From Candidatus Undinarchaeales archaeon SRR5007147.bin71 (GTDB taxonomy: Archaea; Undinarchaeota; Undinarchaeia; Undinarchaeales; Undinarchaeaceae): a DNA stretch of 47,776 nt. Both the position numbers and the translations under genes were made by a program. The notes under the pieces were generated by a model. It did not search any database. It saw only the letters and a program-made list of their open reading frames with translations, and was not told where the DNA came from. Every line of letters starts with the position of its first letter. The first letter of the stretch is position 1. Location of the stretch: the NCBI GenBank assembly GCA_014189675.1, contig DVAE01000001.1, forward strand, positions 1 to 47,776, written 5' to 3'. Shown in pieces: positions 23,991-32,879 of this stretch.

Positions 23991-24519
23991 AATCCCAATC
24001 CCTTCAGTTTTGAAAAAAAGCGAAGTCATTGGGGAAAAATTATTGCAGCTTCAGGAGATTTCTGAGTCTTCAAAAATAATGCTTTATTCCTCTCTGGAAT
24101 CTGAGGTAGATACTGCGGTGATTATACGCTTCTGTCTCAAAAGTGGGAAAGAAGTCTACCTCCCTCGGACTGACATCAAAACACGAAAAATGGAGGCAGT
24201 TCGTATAAAGAAGTTCCCAGATGAGGTCGAAAGTGCTTCCTTTGGAATACTTGAACCCAAAAAAGAACTGCCTGCCTGTGAAAGCATCAGGGAAATAGAC
24301 TTGGTTATTGTTCCTGGTGTGGCATTTGACGAAAGTGGAAATAGACTTGGTTATGGCTTTGGTTTTTACGACAGGTTCTTAGCGGAAATCAGAGCCCCAA
24401 AAATAGGGCTATCATTTGAATCACACATTCTTGATATAGTTCCTACTGAGTCACATGATATAAAGGTGGACAAAATAGTGACAGAACTCCGTGTTATAGA
24501 CTGTTCTAATTTTTCTTGA
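23947..24519 (+). CDS. 5-formyltetrahydrofolate cyclo-ligase (MTHFS)
   Basis: Converts 5-formyl-THF to 5,10-methenyl-THF. The 190-aa protein begins KKNLRKKHLLKR, matching the family N-terminal KxxLR pattern, which fixes the start despite a 44-nt overlap with the preceding gene. Further motifs are YSSLESEVDT, the nucleotide/folate loop VPGVAFDESGNRLGYGFGFYDRFL (GYGxGFYDR) and the C-terminal HDIKVDKIVTE. It stands directly upstream of glyA, which has its own TATA box. Confidence 0.9.
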   Translation: MKKNLRKKHLLKRSEIPIPSVLKKSEVIGEKLLQLQEISESSKIMLYSSLESEVDTAVIIRFCLKSGKEVYLPRTDIKTRKMEAVRIKKFPDEVESASFGILEPKKELPACESIREIDLVIVPGVAFDESGNRLGYGFGFYDRFLAEIRAPKIGLSFESHILDIVPTESHDIKVDKIVTELRVIDCSNFS

Positions 24520-24523
24520 AATT

Positions 24524-24530
24524 ATATAAA
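24524..24530 (+). promoter_or_regulatory. TATA box of glyA
   Basis: TATATAA centred about 26 nt upstream of the ATG at 24553. This supports the internal ATG as the true start of a leaderless glyA-folD message. Confidence 0.6.
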
Positions 24531-24552
24531 TGACTTGATACTATTTTGTTTT

Positions 24553-25800
24553 ATGGTCAATTTAGAGCCCTTAAAACAAGGAGATCCTGAATTGTATAAT
24601 CTCATTGTGAAAGAGACCTCGCGACAGAATTCCGGTCTCGAGCTTATACCTTCAGAGAATTTTGTCAGCAAGGCAGTTCTTGAAGCAATGGGTTCCGTCC
24701 TGACAAACAAGTATGCTGAAGGTTATCCGGGAAAACGGTATTATGGTGGAAACCAGTATATTGACCAGATAGAGCAAATTGCAATAGATCGTGCAAAGAG
24801 CCTTTTTGGTGCAGAATACGCAAATGTTCAGCCAAATTCCGGTTCTCCTGCTAACATGGCTGTCTATTTTGCCCTCATGGAGGCAGGAGACAAGCTTATG
24901 GGTCTTGAACTCTCACAGGGAGGCCATCTAACCCACGGGAGCCCTGTTAATTTTTCCGGAAAATTATACGAAGCTTCTTCTTACAGTGTTGATAAAGAAA
25001 CTGAAATGATTGATATGGATGTTGTCAGGAAGTATGCAGAAAAGGAAAAACCAAAAATTCTCCTGTCCAGTACCACTGCATACCCCCGAGAGCTGGATTT
25101 CAAGGAATTTTCCGAAATTGCCAAGGATATCGGAGCCATATCGCTGGCAGATATAGCGCATATTGCAGGTCTGGTAATTGGAAAGGTGCATCAGGATCCA
25201 TTTCCCTTTACTGATGTTGTTACAACGACTACTCACAAGACTCTCCGTGGACCAAGGAGCGGTCTTATACTCTGCAAGGAAGAATATGGGAAGGCAATTG
25301 ATAAGGCAGTATTTCCTGGAATGCAAGGTGGGCCCCACGAGCATATAATAGCTGCAAAAGCAGTATGTTTTAAGGAAGCAGCAAGTCCAGAGTTCTCTGA
25401 ATACGCAAAACAAATAGTCAAAAACGCAAAAAAACTTTCCGAATCGCTCATAGAGCACGGCTTTAGGCTTGTAACAGGTGGTACTGACAATCATCTCATG
25501 TTGATAGACCTTACAAACAAAGGAATAACTGGTAAGGAGGCCCAAAATTCCTTGGATGAGGCTGGAATAACAACAAACAGGAATACAATCCCCTTTGAAC
25601 CAAGATCTCCATTTGATCCCTCTGGTCTAAGACTTGGAACACCTGCAATAACTAGCCGTGGTATGAAAGAGTCTGAAATGGAGCAGGTTGCCGGCTGGAT
25701 AAATAGAGTTATAGAAAATCACGGGGATTCATCACTTAAGGAAAAAATCAGAGAGGAAATACGAGAATTTTGCACGGAATTTCCATTATATCCTAAATAA
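24553..25800 (+). CDS. glyA: Serine hydroxymethyltransferase
   Basis: PLP enzyme making glycine and 5,10-methylene-THF from serine. The 415-aa protein contains [19 protein letters not shown], the YPGKRYYGG motif, [25 protein letters not shown] and the PLP lysine in [14 protein letters not shown]. The TATA position and homology favour the ATG at 24553 over an in-frame TTG at 24535. Its stop overlaps the folD ATG by 1 nt (TAATG). Confidence 0.97.
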   Translation: MVNLEPLKQGDPELYNLIVKETSRQNSGLELIPSENFVSKAVLEAMGSVLTNKYAEGYPGKRYYGGNQYIDQIEQIAIDRAKSLFGAEYANVQPNSGSPANMAVYFALMEAGDKLMGLELSQGGHLTHGSPVNFSGKLYEASSYSVDKETEMIDMDVVRKYAEKEKPKILLSSTTAYPRELDFKEFSEIAKDIGAISLADIAHIAGLVIGKVHQDPFPFTDVVTTTTHKTLRGPRSGLILCKEEYGKAIDKAVFPGMQGGPHEHIIAAKAVCFKEAASPEFSEYAKQIVKNAKKLSESLIEHGFRLVTGGTDNHLMLIDLTNKGITGKEAQNSLDEAGITTNRNTIPFEPRSPFDPSGLRLGTPAITSRGMKESEMEQVAGWINRVIENHGDSSLKEKIREEIREFCTEFPLYPK

Positions 25801-26630
25801 TGCCTGCACAACTTATTGATGGTCAAAAAATAGCTAAGGATAAATACATAGCTTTGCAGCTTGCAATAGCTAAACTTGATTTTCAGCCAGGTATAGCTAC
25901 AATTGTTACAGAGGATAATGCGGCCTCAAAACTTTATGCTTCAAAAAGAGGAGAAATAGCAAAGAGTATTGGCATGTATTCTGAAGTTCATGATTTAGGA
26001 GGATCTTCCAAAGATAAAGATATTATCAGACTTATCTCAGATCTTAACAAGGATGTAAAAATTCACGGGATAATTGTTCAGATGCCCCTCCCAAAAAATG
26101 CAGACATCAGTGCTGTTCTGGGATCTCTCAATCCTAAAAAAGACGCGGATGGGATGCACCCCTCTAACCTTGGAAATTTATTTTTAGGCACTCCTGTTAT
26201 AATTCCTGCTACAAGTAAAGCTATACTTGAGTTAATAAATTCAACAGGACTTAGCCTTCCAGGCACGAAGGTTACTGTTATAGGGAATGGTCTTGCATCA
26301 GGAAAACCAACTGCGCTTCTTCTTCAAAATGCGGGAGCTGTAGTCACAGTATGCAATTCCAAAACAAAAAATTTAAAGAGCCACACTCTTGATGCAGACA
26401 TAGTTATTGCTTCTGCGGGAAAAGCAAAAATTCTTACTGAAGATATGATAAAAGAAGGAGCAATCATTATAGATGCAGGTATAAACATCCTTGATGGAAA
26501 GATTGTCGGGGATCTTGACTTTAAAGGAGTGTCTAAAAAAGCGGCGTATATTACACAAGTCCCAGGTGGACTTGGCCCTCTTACTTCTGCAAGTCTCCTC
26601 GAGAATGTAATTTCCCTTGCATTACGATAA
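25800..26630 (+). CDS. folD: Bifunctional methylene-THF dehydrogenase / methenyl-THF cyclohydrolase FolD
   Basis: Interconverts methylene-, methenyl- and 10-formyl-THF. The 276-aa protein has the catalytic Tyr/Lys region KLYASKRGEIAKSIG, HGIIVQMPLPK, KDADGMHPSNLG, the Rossmann motif VIGNGLASGKPTALLL and the signature QVPGGLGPLTSASLLEN. Several positions deviate from the common form: PATSKA instead of PCTPxG, and IGNGLASGKP instead of IGRSxIVGKP. The fold and catalytic Lys are retained, so it is probably active. It ends exactly at the stop of the convergent CDF gene. Confidence 0.92.
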   Translation: MPAQLIDGQKIAKDKYIALQLAIAKLDFQPGIATIVTEDNAASKLYASKRGEIAKSIGMYSEVHDLGGSSKDKDIIRLISDLNKDVKIHGIIVQMPLPKNADISAVLGSLNPKKDADGMHPSNLGNLFLGTPVIIPATSKAILELINSTGLSLPGTKVTVIGNGLASGKPTALLLQNAGAVVTVCNSKTKNLKSHTLDADIVIASAGKAKILTEDMIKEGAIIIDAGINILDGKIVGDLDFKGVSKKAAYITQVPGGLGPLTSASLLENVISLALR

Positions 26631-27479
26631 TTACCTTGGGACAATGTGGACGAATGCTTCCTCTATCCCTTCCAGATCCTCAATATCATCCCTTACTTCT
26701 TCCTGTATTTTATGAACAAGAGTCACTGTGTCTTTCTCATCCACATAAATTTCAATTTCAACGTGGACTTGATTTCCAACATAATGAGGTCTTACTGCTC
26801 CAATACCGATAACTCCTCTTACTTCTTTAGCAGTGTTTCGTATAGCTTTCACCATCTCAGGATCAGGTGTTCCACCCATTAAATAATTCATATTCTCACT
26901 GGCTATTCTATATCCTGCCCACAAAATAAAGAGGGCAACCATGCCTGCCGCGATGCTGTCAGCCAGAGGGAAATATTTTATTCCTATAACTCCTATAAGC
27001 GCAACAGCAGAAGAAATAGAGTCATATCTCCCGTCAATTGCAATCGCTTTGATAGAGGGACTCCTTAATTTTTCAGAGACTTTTGTGTGATATATAGACA
27101 TAATAGCTTTAACAATAACACTCATTGCCAGAACTCCTATTGCCAGCCAGCTGAAAATCACATCAGTCGGATTTAAGATTCTTGAAACTGCCGCTGTGAT
27201 AATTTCATATGCTGCAAGTCCTGCAAAAAGTGCCACTATGAGCCCGGCAACTGGCTCTGCCCTCGTATAGCCATACATATGCCCTGGGTCTGCTTTCTTC
27301 CTAGATATTCTGAAAGATATTGCTACTGCAAAGGAAGTTAGTACATCTGTCAGTGAGTTAATTGCATCAGATATTACCGCGAGACTGCCTGTGCTAATTC
27401 CAACAACAAGTTTTAAAACAAATAATATAGTGTTTACTACAACTCCAACGGTAGTTGCAATACTTCCAGCCTTTTCCAT
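26631..27479 (-). CDS. Cation diffusion facilitator (CDF) transporter
   Basis: A 282-aa metal/proton antiporter with six transmembrane segments. The metal site motifs are SDAINSLTDVLTS (DxxxD-type, TM2) and IDGRYDSISSAVALIG (TM5). A DPGHMYGYTRAEPVAGLIV segment is typical of MntE/FieF-like members. The C-terminal ~80 residues form the cytosolic ferredoxin-like domain (IGAVRPHYVGNQVHVEIEIYVD). Likely substrates are Mn, Fe or Zn; sequence alone does not decide. Confidence 0.92.
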   Translation of the reverse strand: MEKAGSIATTVGVVVNTILFVLKLVVGISTGSLAVISDAINSLTDVLTSFAVAISFRISRKKADPGHMYGYTRAEPVAGLIVALFAGLAAYEIITAAVSRILNPTDVIFSWLAIGVLAMSVIVKAIMSIYHTKVSEKLRSPSIKAIAIDGRYDSISSAVALIGVIGIKYFPLADSIAAGMVALFILWAGYRIASENMNYLMGGTPDPEMVKAIRNTAKEVRGVIGIGAVRPHYVGNQVHVEIEIYVDEKDTVTLVHKIQEEVRDDIEDLEGIEEAFVHIVPR

Positions 27480-27540
27480 GAACTGACTTTGATATTACAT
27501 GGAGCTTAATTAATCTTTCTGTCCTGCTCAGCCCCAAACC

Positions 27541-27548
27541 TTATAAAA
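27541..27548 (+). promoter_or_regulatory. TATA box of the CPA2 antiporter gene
   Basis: TTATAAAA centred about 25 nt upstream of the ATG at 27570, which indicates a leaderless mRNA. Confidence 0.6.
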
Positions 27549-27569
27549 ACAAATTCTTTAGAGTGAAAT

Positions 27570-28733
27570 ATGATTGATCTCTTGGTAAGCGTTATAATTT
27601 TGCTTTTTCTGGCAAGGCTTTGCGGCGCTCTTGCTGAAATTCTTGGTCTTAGTGCAATAGTTGGGGAGGTATTTGCAGGAGTTTCTGTTGGTTCCACACT
27701 CTTCCCTCAGCTCACATATTTTTTTACTGAATCAGTTCTTCTAGAGGGAATGGCAGATATAGGAATTATTTTTCTTATTTTTTTAGTTGGTCTAAAAATA
27801 AATCTTAAATCCTTTGAGAAATTTCTTAGAGCTGGTGCAATTATAGCTATGTTTGGGGCCTTTATACCTTTCTTTGCAGGAACTTATCTGGGTTTTGCAT
27901 ATTTTTCATGGAATCCTGTGCAATCATTGTTTTTAGGTGGAATAATGATGGCCTCCAGTATGGCAATCGCAGGCAGGATGCTGTATGATTGCCGGCTTCT
28001 GAATAAAAGAGTGGGGACTTTGGCTATTGATGCTGTTCTGGTGGGAGAGCTTCTGTCCCTCTTGATGCTCATATTCCTTGTCCAGCTTGTAAACACTTCT
28101 ACTTTTAGTTTGCAGAATCTTGCAAAATCAACAGTTTATGTCGCAGTGTTTTTTGCATCAGTAATTCTCTTAGGGAAATATATCAGCAGATACATAGAAA
28201 TCCTCGGAAGATTCCTTAACTTGCGTGTTAAGGAAGGACTCCTTTCGATGGTGATTATACTTATATTTACATTATCCTTAATTGCTGAAGCAATAGGTGT
28301 TTCCATGGTTATAGGTGCTTTTCTTGCAGGTCTGGTTTTGCATGAGAGACATCTGAAAAAAATAGAGCATGAAATCTACAGTATGGCGTATGGTCTGTTT
28401 ATCCCCTTATTTTTCGCTCTCCTTGGGGTCTATGTTAATCTTTTTGAGATGATAGCCCTGTGGCCTCTTTTGCTTAGTATATTTTCTGTTGCAGTTATAT
28501 CAAGATTGTTTAGTGCATACTTAGGTGCAAGAGTTTCTGGGATGAACAGCAAGAATTCTCTTATTGTATCTCTTGCAATGACTCCACGTGCTGAAGTGGC
28601 TTTCATAATATCCAGTGTTGCACTTCTTAATGGTGTCTTCAGCAGTTCTATTTATTCTGCTGTAATTGGAGCCTTGATTCTTAGTATTGTTGTTGTTCCG
28701 CCTGTTTTTAGGAGAGTTGTCTGGACAAAATGA
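27570..28733 (+). CDS. CPA2-family Na+(K+)/H+ antiporter
   Basis: A 387-aa polytopic protein with about twelve helices. The N-terminal LCGALAEILGLSAIVGEVFAG and the GIIFLIFLVGLKINLKSF segment are typical of KefB/NapA-like exchangers. The later segment MVIGAFLAGLVLHERHL and the C-terminal TPRAEVAFIISS (TPRxE/A) are also characteristic. No RCK/TrkA-N domain is fused. It overlaps the Ca2+ exchanger gene by 4 nt. Confidence 0.9.
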   Translation: MIDLLVSVIILLFLARLCGALAEILGLSAIVGEVFAGVSVGSTLFPQLTYFFTESVLLEGMADIGIIFLIFLVGLKINLKSFEKFLRAGAIIAMFGAFIPFFAGTYLGFAYFSWNPVQSLFLGGIMMASSMAIAGRMLYDCRLLNKRVGTLAIDAVLVGELLSLLMLIFLVQLVNTSTFSLQNLAKSTVYVAVFFASVILLGKYISRYIEILGRFLNLRVKEGLLSMVIILIFTLSLIAEAIGVSMVIGAFLAGLVLHERHLKKIEHEIYSMAYGLFIPLFFALLGVYVNLFEMIALWPLLLSIFSVAVISRLFSAYLGARVSGMNSKNSLIVSLAMTPRAEVAFIISSVALLNGVFSSSIYSAVIGALILSIVVVPPVFRRVVWTK

Positions 28734-29665
28734 TTGCAGCTTTCCCTTTAGAAAGTATGGGTGTTTTTATTATATCTATTGCAATTTTGTTGAAAGGGGC
28801 ATCTGTGTTTACACGAAGGTCTGTGTATATAGCAAGACAAATTGGGGTATCTGAATTTGCAATAGGTCTTACACTCGTTGCATTTTCAACTTCTCTTCCT
28901 GAGCTGGCTATATCTCTGACTGCATCTTTGTCCGGGTCTGACGGAATAGCTATTGGCAACATAATTGGCTCAAATATAGCAAATATTGGTCTTATAGTAG
29001 GTATTGCTGCTATTTTTATGCCTCTTGTGCTTAAGAAAGAAGACTTTAAACAGGTGCTTTTAATGATAGCAGTTCTCTTTCTTGGTTCAATTTTCATGTA
29101 CAATGGACTGTCACGAATAGAAGGCCTCATATTGGTTTCAATTCTTATTGCCTATGTAATAAATGCACTTAAGCAGGGAAAAGTTGGAACAGCAAAAGCT
29201 TCAAAAGGCCAATCTCTGTCCTCAAATCTATTCTTCGCGCTTGTTGGAGCTGGAGCAGTCGTCGTAGGAGGTAAATTTGTTGTTGATTCTGCAGTAGTAA
29301 TTGCTAGGTGGGCAGGGATATCTGAAGTACTCATAGGAATCACCATAATTGCAATAGGGACTTCTCTTCCTGAACTTGTTACATCTCTTATTGCGGCAAA
29401 AAATAATATGCCAGGAATGGCTATTGGTAATATTATAGGAAGTAATATCTTCAATATTGCAGCAGTTCTGGGACTAACTTCGTTGATATCTCCGATATCA
29501 GTATCTCTTGATGTATTTCTCTTCGATATACCAGCAATGATGCTCTTCTCCATCATTTTAGCTTCATTCATGTATTTTGGAGCCAATAGAATTAGTAAAA
29601 AAAGTGGAATTTATCTTCTAACGCTTTATGTAATATATTTGGGGGCCCATGTATTCTTCTTCTGA
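28730..29665 (+). CDS. CaCA-family Ca2+/Na+ antiporter (YrbG-like)
   Basis: A 311-aa membrane protein with two inverted alpha repeats. The first is LVAFSTSLPELAIS with GNIIGSNIANIGLIVG; the second is IAIGTSLPELVTS with GNIIGSNIFNIAAVLG. These repeats form the ion-binding core of K-independent Ca2+/cation exchangers. It is translationally coupled to the upstream CPA2 antiporter through an ATGA overlap, so the two probably act together in ion homeostasis. Confidence 0.94.
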   Translation: MIAAFPLESMGVFIISIAILLKGASVFTRRSVYIARQIGVSEFAIGLTLVAFSTSLPELAISLTASLSGSDGIAIGNIIGSNIANIGLIVGIAAIFMPLVLKKEDFKQVLLMIAVLFLGSIFMYNGLSRIEGLILVSILIAYVINALKQGKVGTAKASKGQSLSSNLFFALVGAGAVVVGGKFVVDSAVVIARWAGISEVLIGITIIAIGTSLPELVTSLIAAKNNMPGMAIGNIIGSNIFNIAAVLGLTSLISPISVSLDVFLFDIPAMMLFSIILASFMYFGANRISKKSGIYLLTLYVIYLGAHVFFF

Positions 29666-29713
29666 CAGAAAATCCTTAAATATAAGAACCTTTAACTCAA
29701 TTTATTCTTTAAT

Positions 29714-30154
29714 ATGACAACAAGTTCTGTAATAGCAACACGATTAAAACAAGGAGATCTCTTTCTTCTAGATGGTCAGGGGGATGAAATCTTTAAAGTA
29801 AAAAAACTAAGTACTTCTTCTCCTGGTAAACATGGCCATGCCAAAGTTCGTATAATGTATGTTAATTTTTTCACAGGCTCGGGAGGAGAAGTAACATATA
29901 GCGGTCACAAAGAGATTGATAAACCTGTTATTGAAAAAGAAAGATCCCAAATAATTTCAATTACACCTGGGAAGATCTCAAATGACCCTAATGTCCCTCC
30001 TGTTCCTGCGGAGCTTCAGCTTATGCATCTGGAAACTTTTGAGACTTACGAACTTCCTTGCCCTAGTGGAATTCCAGAGCCGGATTTGGAAGTTGGTAAA
30101 GAGGTTGAAGTCCGAAAATTTGAAAGCAAGAAGTGGATTGAGAAGATCATCTAA
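29714..30154 (+). CDS. Translation factor aIF5A
   Basis: Archaeal IF5A, which helps ribosomes through difficult peptide bonds after (deoxy)hypusine modification. The 146-aa protein has the N-terminal SH3-like domain with the modified lysine in SSPGKHGHAK (K39), then an OB-fold C-terminal domain. A TATA-like AAATATAAG lies about 30 nt upstream. The agmatinase gene follows 5 nt downstream; its polyamine product feeds the modification. Confidence 0.93.
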   Translation: MTTSSVIATRLKQGDLFLLDGQGDEIFKVKKLSTSSPGKHGHAKVRIMYVNFFTGSGGEVTYSGHKEIDKPVIEKERSQIISITPGKISNDPNVPPVPAELQLMHLETFETYELPCPSGIPEPDLEVGKEVEVRKFESKKWIEKII

Positions 30155-30159
30155 TTTCG

Positions 30160-31041
30160 ATGGACTTTTATTTGAATAAATTTTGCAGACTATCTGGGGC
30201 AAGAAATTCTGTCAAGGATAGCAAGGTAATTTTTCTTGGAGTACCTTATGATTGGTCAACTATAGATAGGCCAGGTTCCCGATATGGTCCTTTGCATATA
30301 CGAAAATCTTTTGAGCAGTTCCTAGGTTATGATTCGACGAGTGAGAAGGACCTCTATGAAAGTCTCCTCCCTTGTGATTTAGGTGATATTGCAGTAGTTC
30401 CTGGAGATTACACTGAGACTCATAAAAGGACTGAAGAAACACTTGGAAAAATTCTCTCTGAGAATAGCAAAGCCTTCCTGGTGGGGTTGGGAGGAGAGCA
30501 TTCAATTAGCTATTCCTTCCTCAAATCTCTCAGGAAAGTGAATGAGGACTTTGCAGTTGTCAGTTTTGACGCACATCCTGACTTAAAAGAAGACTACATG
30601 GGGAATAAAGAGACTAATGTAACTTATCTCAGGAGGGTTTGTGACTTTGTAGAGCCTTCTTCTATAACTCTTGTTGGAATCCGTGATGCAGACCGTGATG
30701 AGATGGACTATGTAAACAAGAATAATATTAATCTTTTTCATGGGAAATCTATAAAAGAAGACTTGGAAGCTTCACTTTCGGCCTTCAAAAAGGCAATAAG
30801 GGGGAAGAAACTTTATGTCACAATAGATATTGATGTTCTTGACACAGCTATAGCTCCAGGTACTTCAAGTCCCTCCCCTGGTGGTTTGAGCATGGATGAA
30901 ATAAAGGCATTTCTTGATATATGTATCCCGCAGGCTATTGGAATGGATATAGTTGAAGTTTCACCTCCTTTTGATGTAGGTGAAACGACAAGTTTTACTG
31001 CTGCGAAACTTATTTATTATGCACTGAGTTTAAAAGCATGA
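30160..31041 (+). CDS. speB: Agmatinase-like ureohydrolase
   Basis: A 293-aa member of the arginase/agmatinase family, binuclear Mn enzymes. Metal motifs are GLGGEHS, SFDAHPDL and the second site DIDVLDTAIAPGTSSPSPGG; VEVSPPFD also matches. The His that normally follows the DAHxD strand (in an SHAT- or HGT-like motif) is replaced by Asn in KETNVTYLRR, which may affect substrate choice. Agmatine-to-putrescine conversion is likely, given cotranscription with aIF5A. Confidence 0.87.
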   Translation: MDFYLNKFCRLSGARNSVKDSKVIFLGVPYDWSTIDRPGSRYGPLHIRKSFEQFLGYDSTSEKDLYESLLPCDLGDIAVVPGDYTETHKRTEETLGKILSENSKAFLVGLGGEHSISYSFLKSLRKVNEDFAVVSFDAHPDLKEDYMGNKETNVTYLRRVCDFVEPSSITLVGIRDADRDEMDYVNKNNINLFHGKSIKEDLEASLSAFKKAIRGKKLYVTIDIDVLDTAIAPGTSSPSPGGLSMDEIKAFLDICIPQAIGMDIVEVSPPFDVGETTSFTAAKLIYYALSLKA

Positions 31042-31042
31042 T

Positions 31043-31189
31043 ATGGCTATAGAAACTTCTCTTCTTTTGCTGGTAATTCTCATAGTCATTGGCTTCATTG
31101 TGTACAGAATGGTCAGGGGAATTTGGACTGTTCTCCTGTGGGTTCTCATAGCTGGAGGGGTATTGTTCGTAGTATATTACCTATTATAA
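31043..31189 (+). CDS. 48-aa two-helix membrane miniprotein
   Basis: MAIETSLLLLVILIVIGFIV is followed by a short basic turn (YRMVRGIW) and a second hydrophobic stretch. The codon run is open and in tight register between the agmatinase stop (1-nt gap) and the SpoIIM-family start (1-nt gap). Its position and strongly hydrophobic composition support a real gene. Function is unknown. Confidence 0.6.
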   Translation: MAIETSLLLLVILIVIGFIVYRMVRGIWTVLLWVLIAGGVLFVVYYLL

Positions 31190-31190
31190 G

Positions 31191-31946
31191 ATGGTACTTG
31201 AATCATTATTTACTGTGGAAGAAGCCAAACAGGACCCTTCTAATCTCTTTCTTCTTGGAGTAGTAATATCTACAGTTGCACTTTGGCTGTCATTTTATAT
31301 ATTTCCACAGGGAGCCAGCACATGGATGCTTTTTATTATAACTCTAGCAATTGTGCCTCTTATGCACAAGGCTTTCATGGGGGAGGAGGCACGGGATATG
31401 GCTCACAGCAAGAAACTATTGAGAGGTCACCTTCCAATCATAAAAATGTATCTCTACCTATTTTTAGGAATCTTTGTATCTCTTTTATTCTGGTATATTT
31501 TTCTGCCTACTCATTTACTTGAGATAATCTTTTCTGTTCAAATGAATGTTGCAAGCACAATTCTCACAGACGGTGCAATTCTCATAATGAGTCTAAAGGT
31601 TCTTACTTTGTTCATGCTTCTAACTTTTATATATGGGGCAGGCGGTATTCTTATACTTGCATGGGATGCAGCCCTGACTTCAGTGATTGTTGGGAACCTT
31701 CTTAAGCATGTTCTTCTTGGAAGCTATGTTCCTGGAATGGCCGCAATTTTGCTTCCTGCTGTATTTCAAATTATAGCTTACTCAATAGCAGCAGTTGCTG
31801 CAGGAATATTGTCGGTTGCTTTTTACAAAGGTCATTTGAAAGGAAAGTTAGCAAAATATATACTGATTGATTTTACAGTCCTCAGTTTAGTCGCTCTAGT
31901 TATGCTTGCAGTAGGGGCACTAATTGCACAAGGAGTTGTAGCATAG
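31191..31946 (+). CDS. SpoIIM/DUF95-family membrane protein (copy 1)
   Basis: A 251-aa protein with about six transmembrane helices. It has the SpoIIM-type central region (FIYGAGGILILAWDAALTSVIVGN) and the C-terminal PAVFQIIAYSIAAVAAGILS. It is a tandem paralogue of the next gene. Bacterial SpoIIM takes part in sporulation engulfment; archaeal members have no established role. It sits in an apparent operon with agmatinase upstream and Nob1 downstream. Confidence 0.82.
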   Translation: MVLESLFTVEEAKQDPSNLFLLGVVISTVALWLSFYIFPQGASTWMLFIITLAIVPLMHKAFMGEEARDMAHSKKLLRGHLPIIKMYLYLFLGIFVSLLFWYIFLPTHLLEIIFSVQMNVASTILTDGAILIMSLKVLTLFMLLTFIYGAGGILILAWDAALTSVIVGNLLKHVLLGSYVPGMAAILLPAVFQIIAYSIAAVAAGILSVAFYKGHLKGKLAKYILIDFTVLSLVALVMLAVGALIAQGVVA

Positions 31947-32879
31947 ATGGTTCTAGAGATGATTATGAAGCCGGAATATGCACAAAAAAGTCCAATTAAA
32001 ACTCTACTTCTTGGCTTTGGTGTATCGTCTCTTGCTTTATGGATTTCATATCTAGCTACTCTGTGGCTACCAAGCTATATTTTCCCTGAACATGCGAATT
32101 CCTGGTTCTTGTTTCTAACAGCCGTGGCTCTTATACCTTTTCTTAATAAAATATATTTGATTGAGGAAAGAGAAGCTGAACGAATTTATGAAAAAAATAT
32201 ATTAAGGCGTCACGAGGACCTTCTCTTTATTTACATATTTCTTTTCCTTGGCATGATTCTTTCATTCTCATTTTGGTTTACAATACTTCCATTAAAAATT
32301 TCTCAGATAGTATTCTCAGGTCAAGTTGCGGAGATTTACAGAATCCAAGGTCTTAAAACAAGCTTGTCAGGAGCTCTTATAGCTACTGGAGCAGGGGCTA
32401 TTACAGGAAATATTTTAGCAAAAATAACTGGATATGCAACCTCAAGAGTAGCGTTTTTGAAGCTTATAATGTTCAATAATGTGAGGCTTCTCTTACTTTT
32501 CATGGTCTTTTCCTTTGTATTTGGAGCAGGAGCAATCTTACTTCTTACTTGGAATGCTGCAGTTGTCGGCGTTGCCATGGGCTTCATAATTAGGGACAGT
32601 ATACTTGTGTCTGCTAACGTTCTTCTAAAAAGCGCCTTCTATCTAAAAGAACTTCCATTTAGTTTTATGTCATTTTTCCTTCACGGTATTTTTGAGATAG
32701 TTGGATATTTTGCTGGTGCGATTTCCGGAGGAATTTTTTCAGTTGCAATACTCAGAGGTATGCATAAGACCAAACATTTCAAAACTATACTAAAGGACGT
32801 TATATTTTTCCTAGTTCTGGCTCTTGCTCTTGTCGGCATTGGGGCTGTTCTGGAGGTCTATGTAACTCCTCTTCTCTGA
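31947..32879 (+). CDS. SpoIIM/DUF95-family membrane protein (copy 2)
   Basis: A 310-aa paralogue of the preceding gene, starting immediately after its stop. The conserved core FVFGAGAILLLTWNAAVVGVAMG and the C-terminal HGIFEIVGYFAGAISGGIFS align with copy 1. This copy contains an extra ~50-residue insertion (GLKTSLSGALIATGAGAITG region). Tandem copies suggest a heteromeric membrane complex. It overlaps nob1 by 1 nt (TGATG). Confidence 0.82.
   Translation: MVLEMIMKPEYAQKSPIKTLLLGFGVSSLALWISYLATLWLPSYIFPEHANSWFLFLTAVALIPFLNKIYLIEEREAERIYEKNILRRHEDLLFIYIFLFLGMILSFSFWFTILPLKISQIVFSGQVAEIYRIQGLKTSLSGALIATGAGAITGNILAKITGYATSRVAFLKLIMFNNVRLLLLFMVFSFVFGAGAILLLTWNAAVVGVAMGFIIRDSILVSANVLLKSAFYLKELPFSFMSFFLHGIFEIVGYFAGAISGGIFSVAILRGMHKTKHFKTILKDVIFFLVLALALVGIGAVLEVYVTPLL

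Noticed and set aside
24964-25545. 193-aa minus-strand open frame
   Set aside because: Antisense to glyA, which has complete catalytic motifs.
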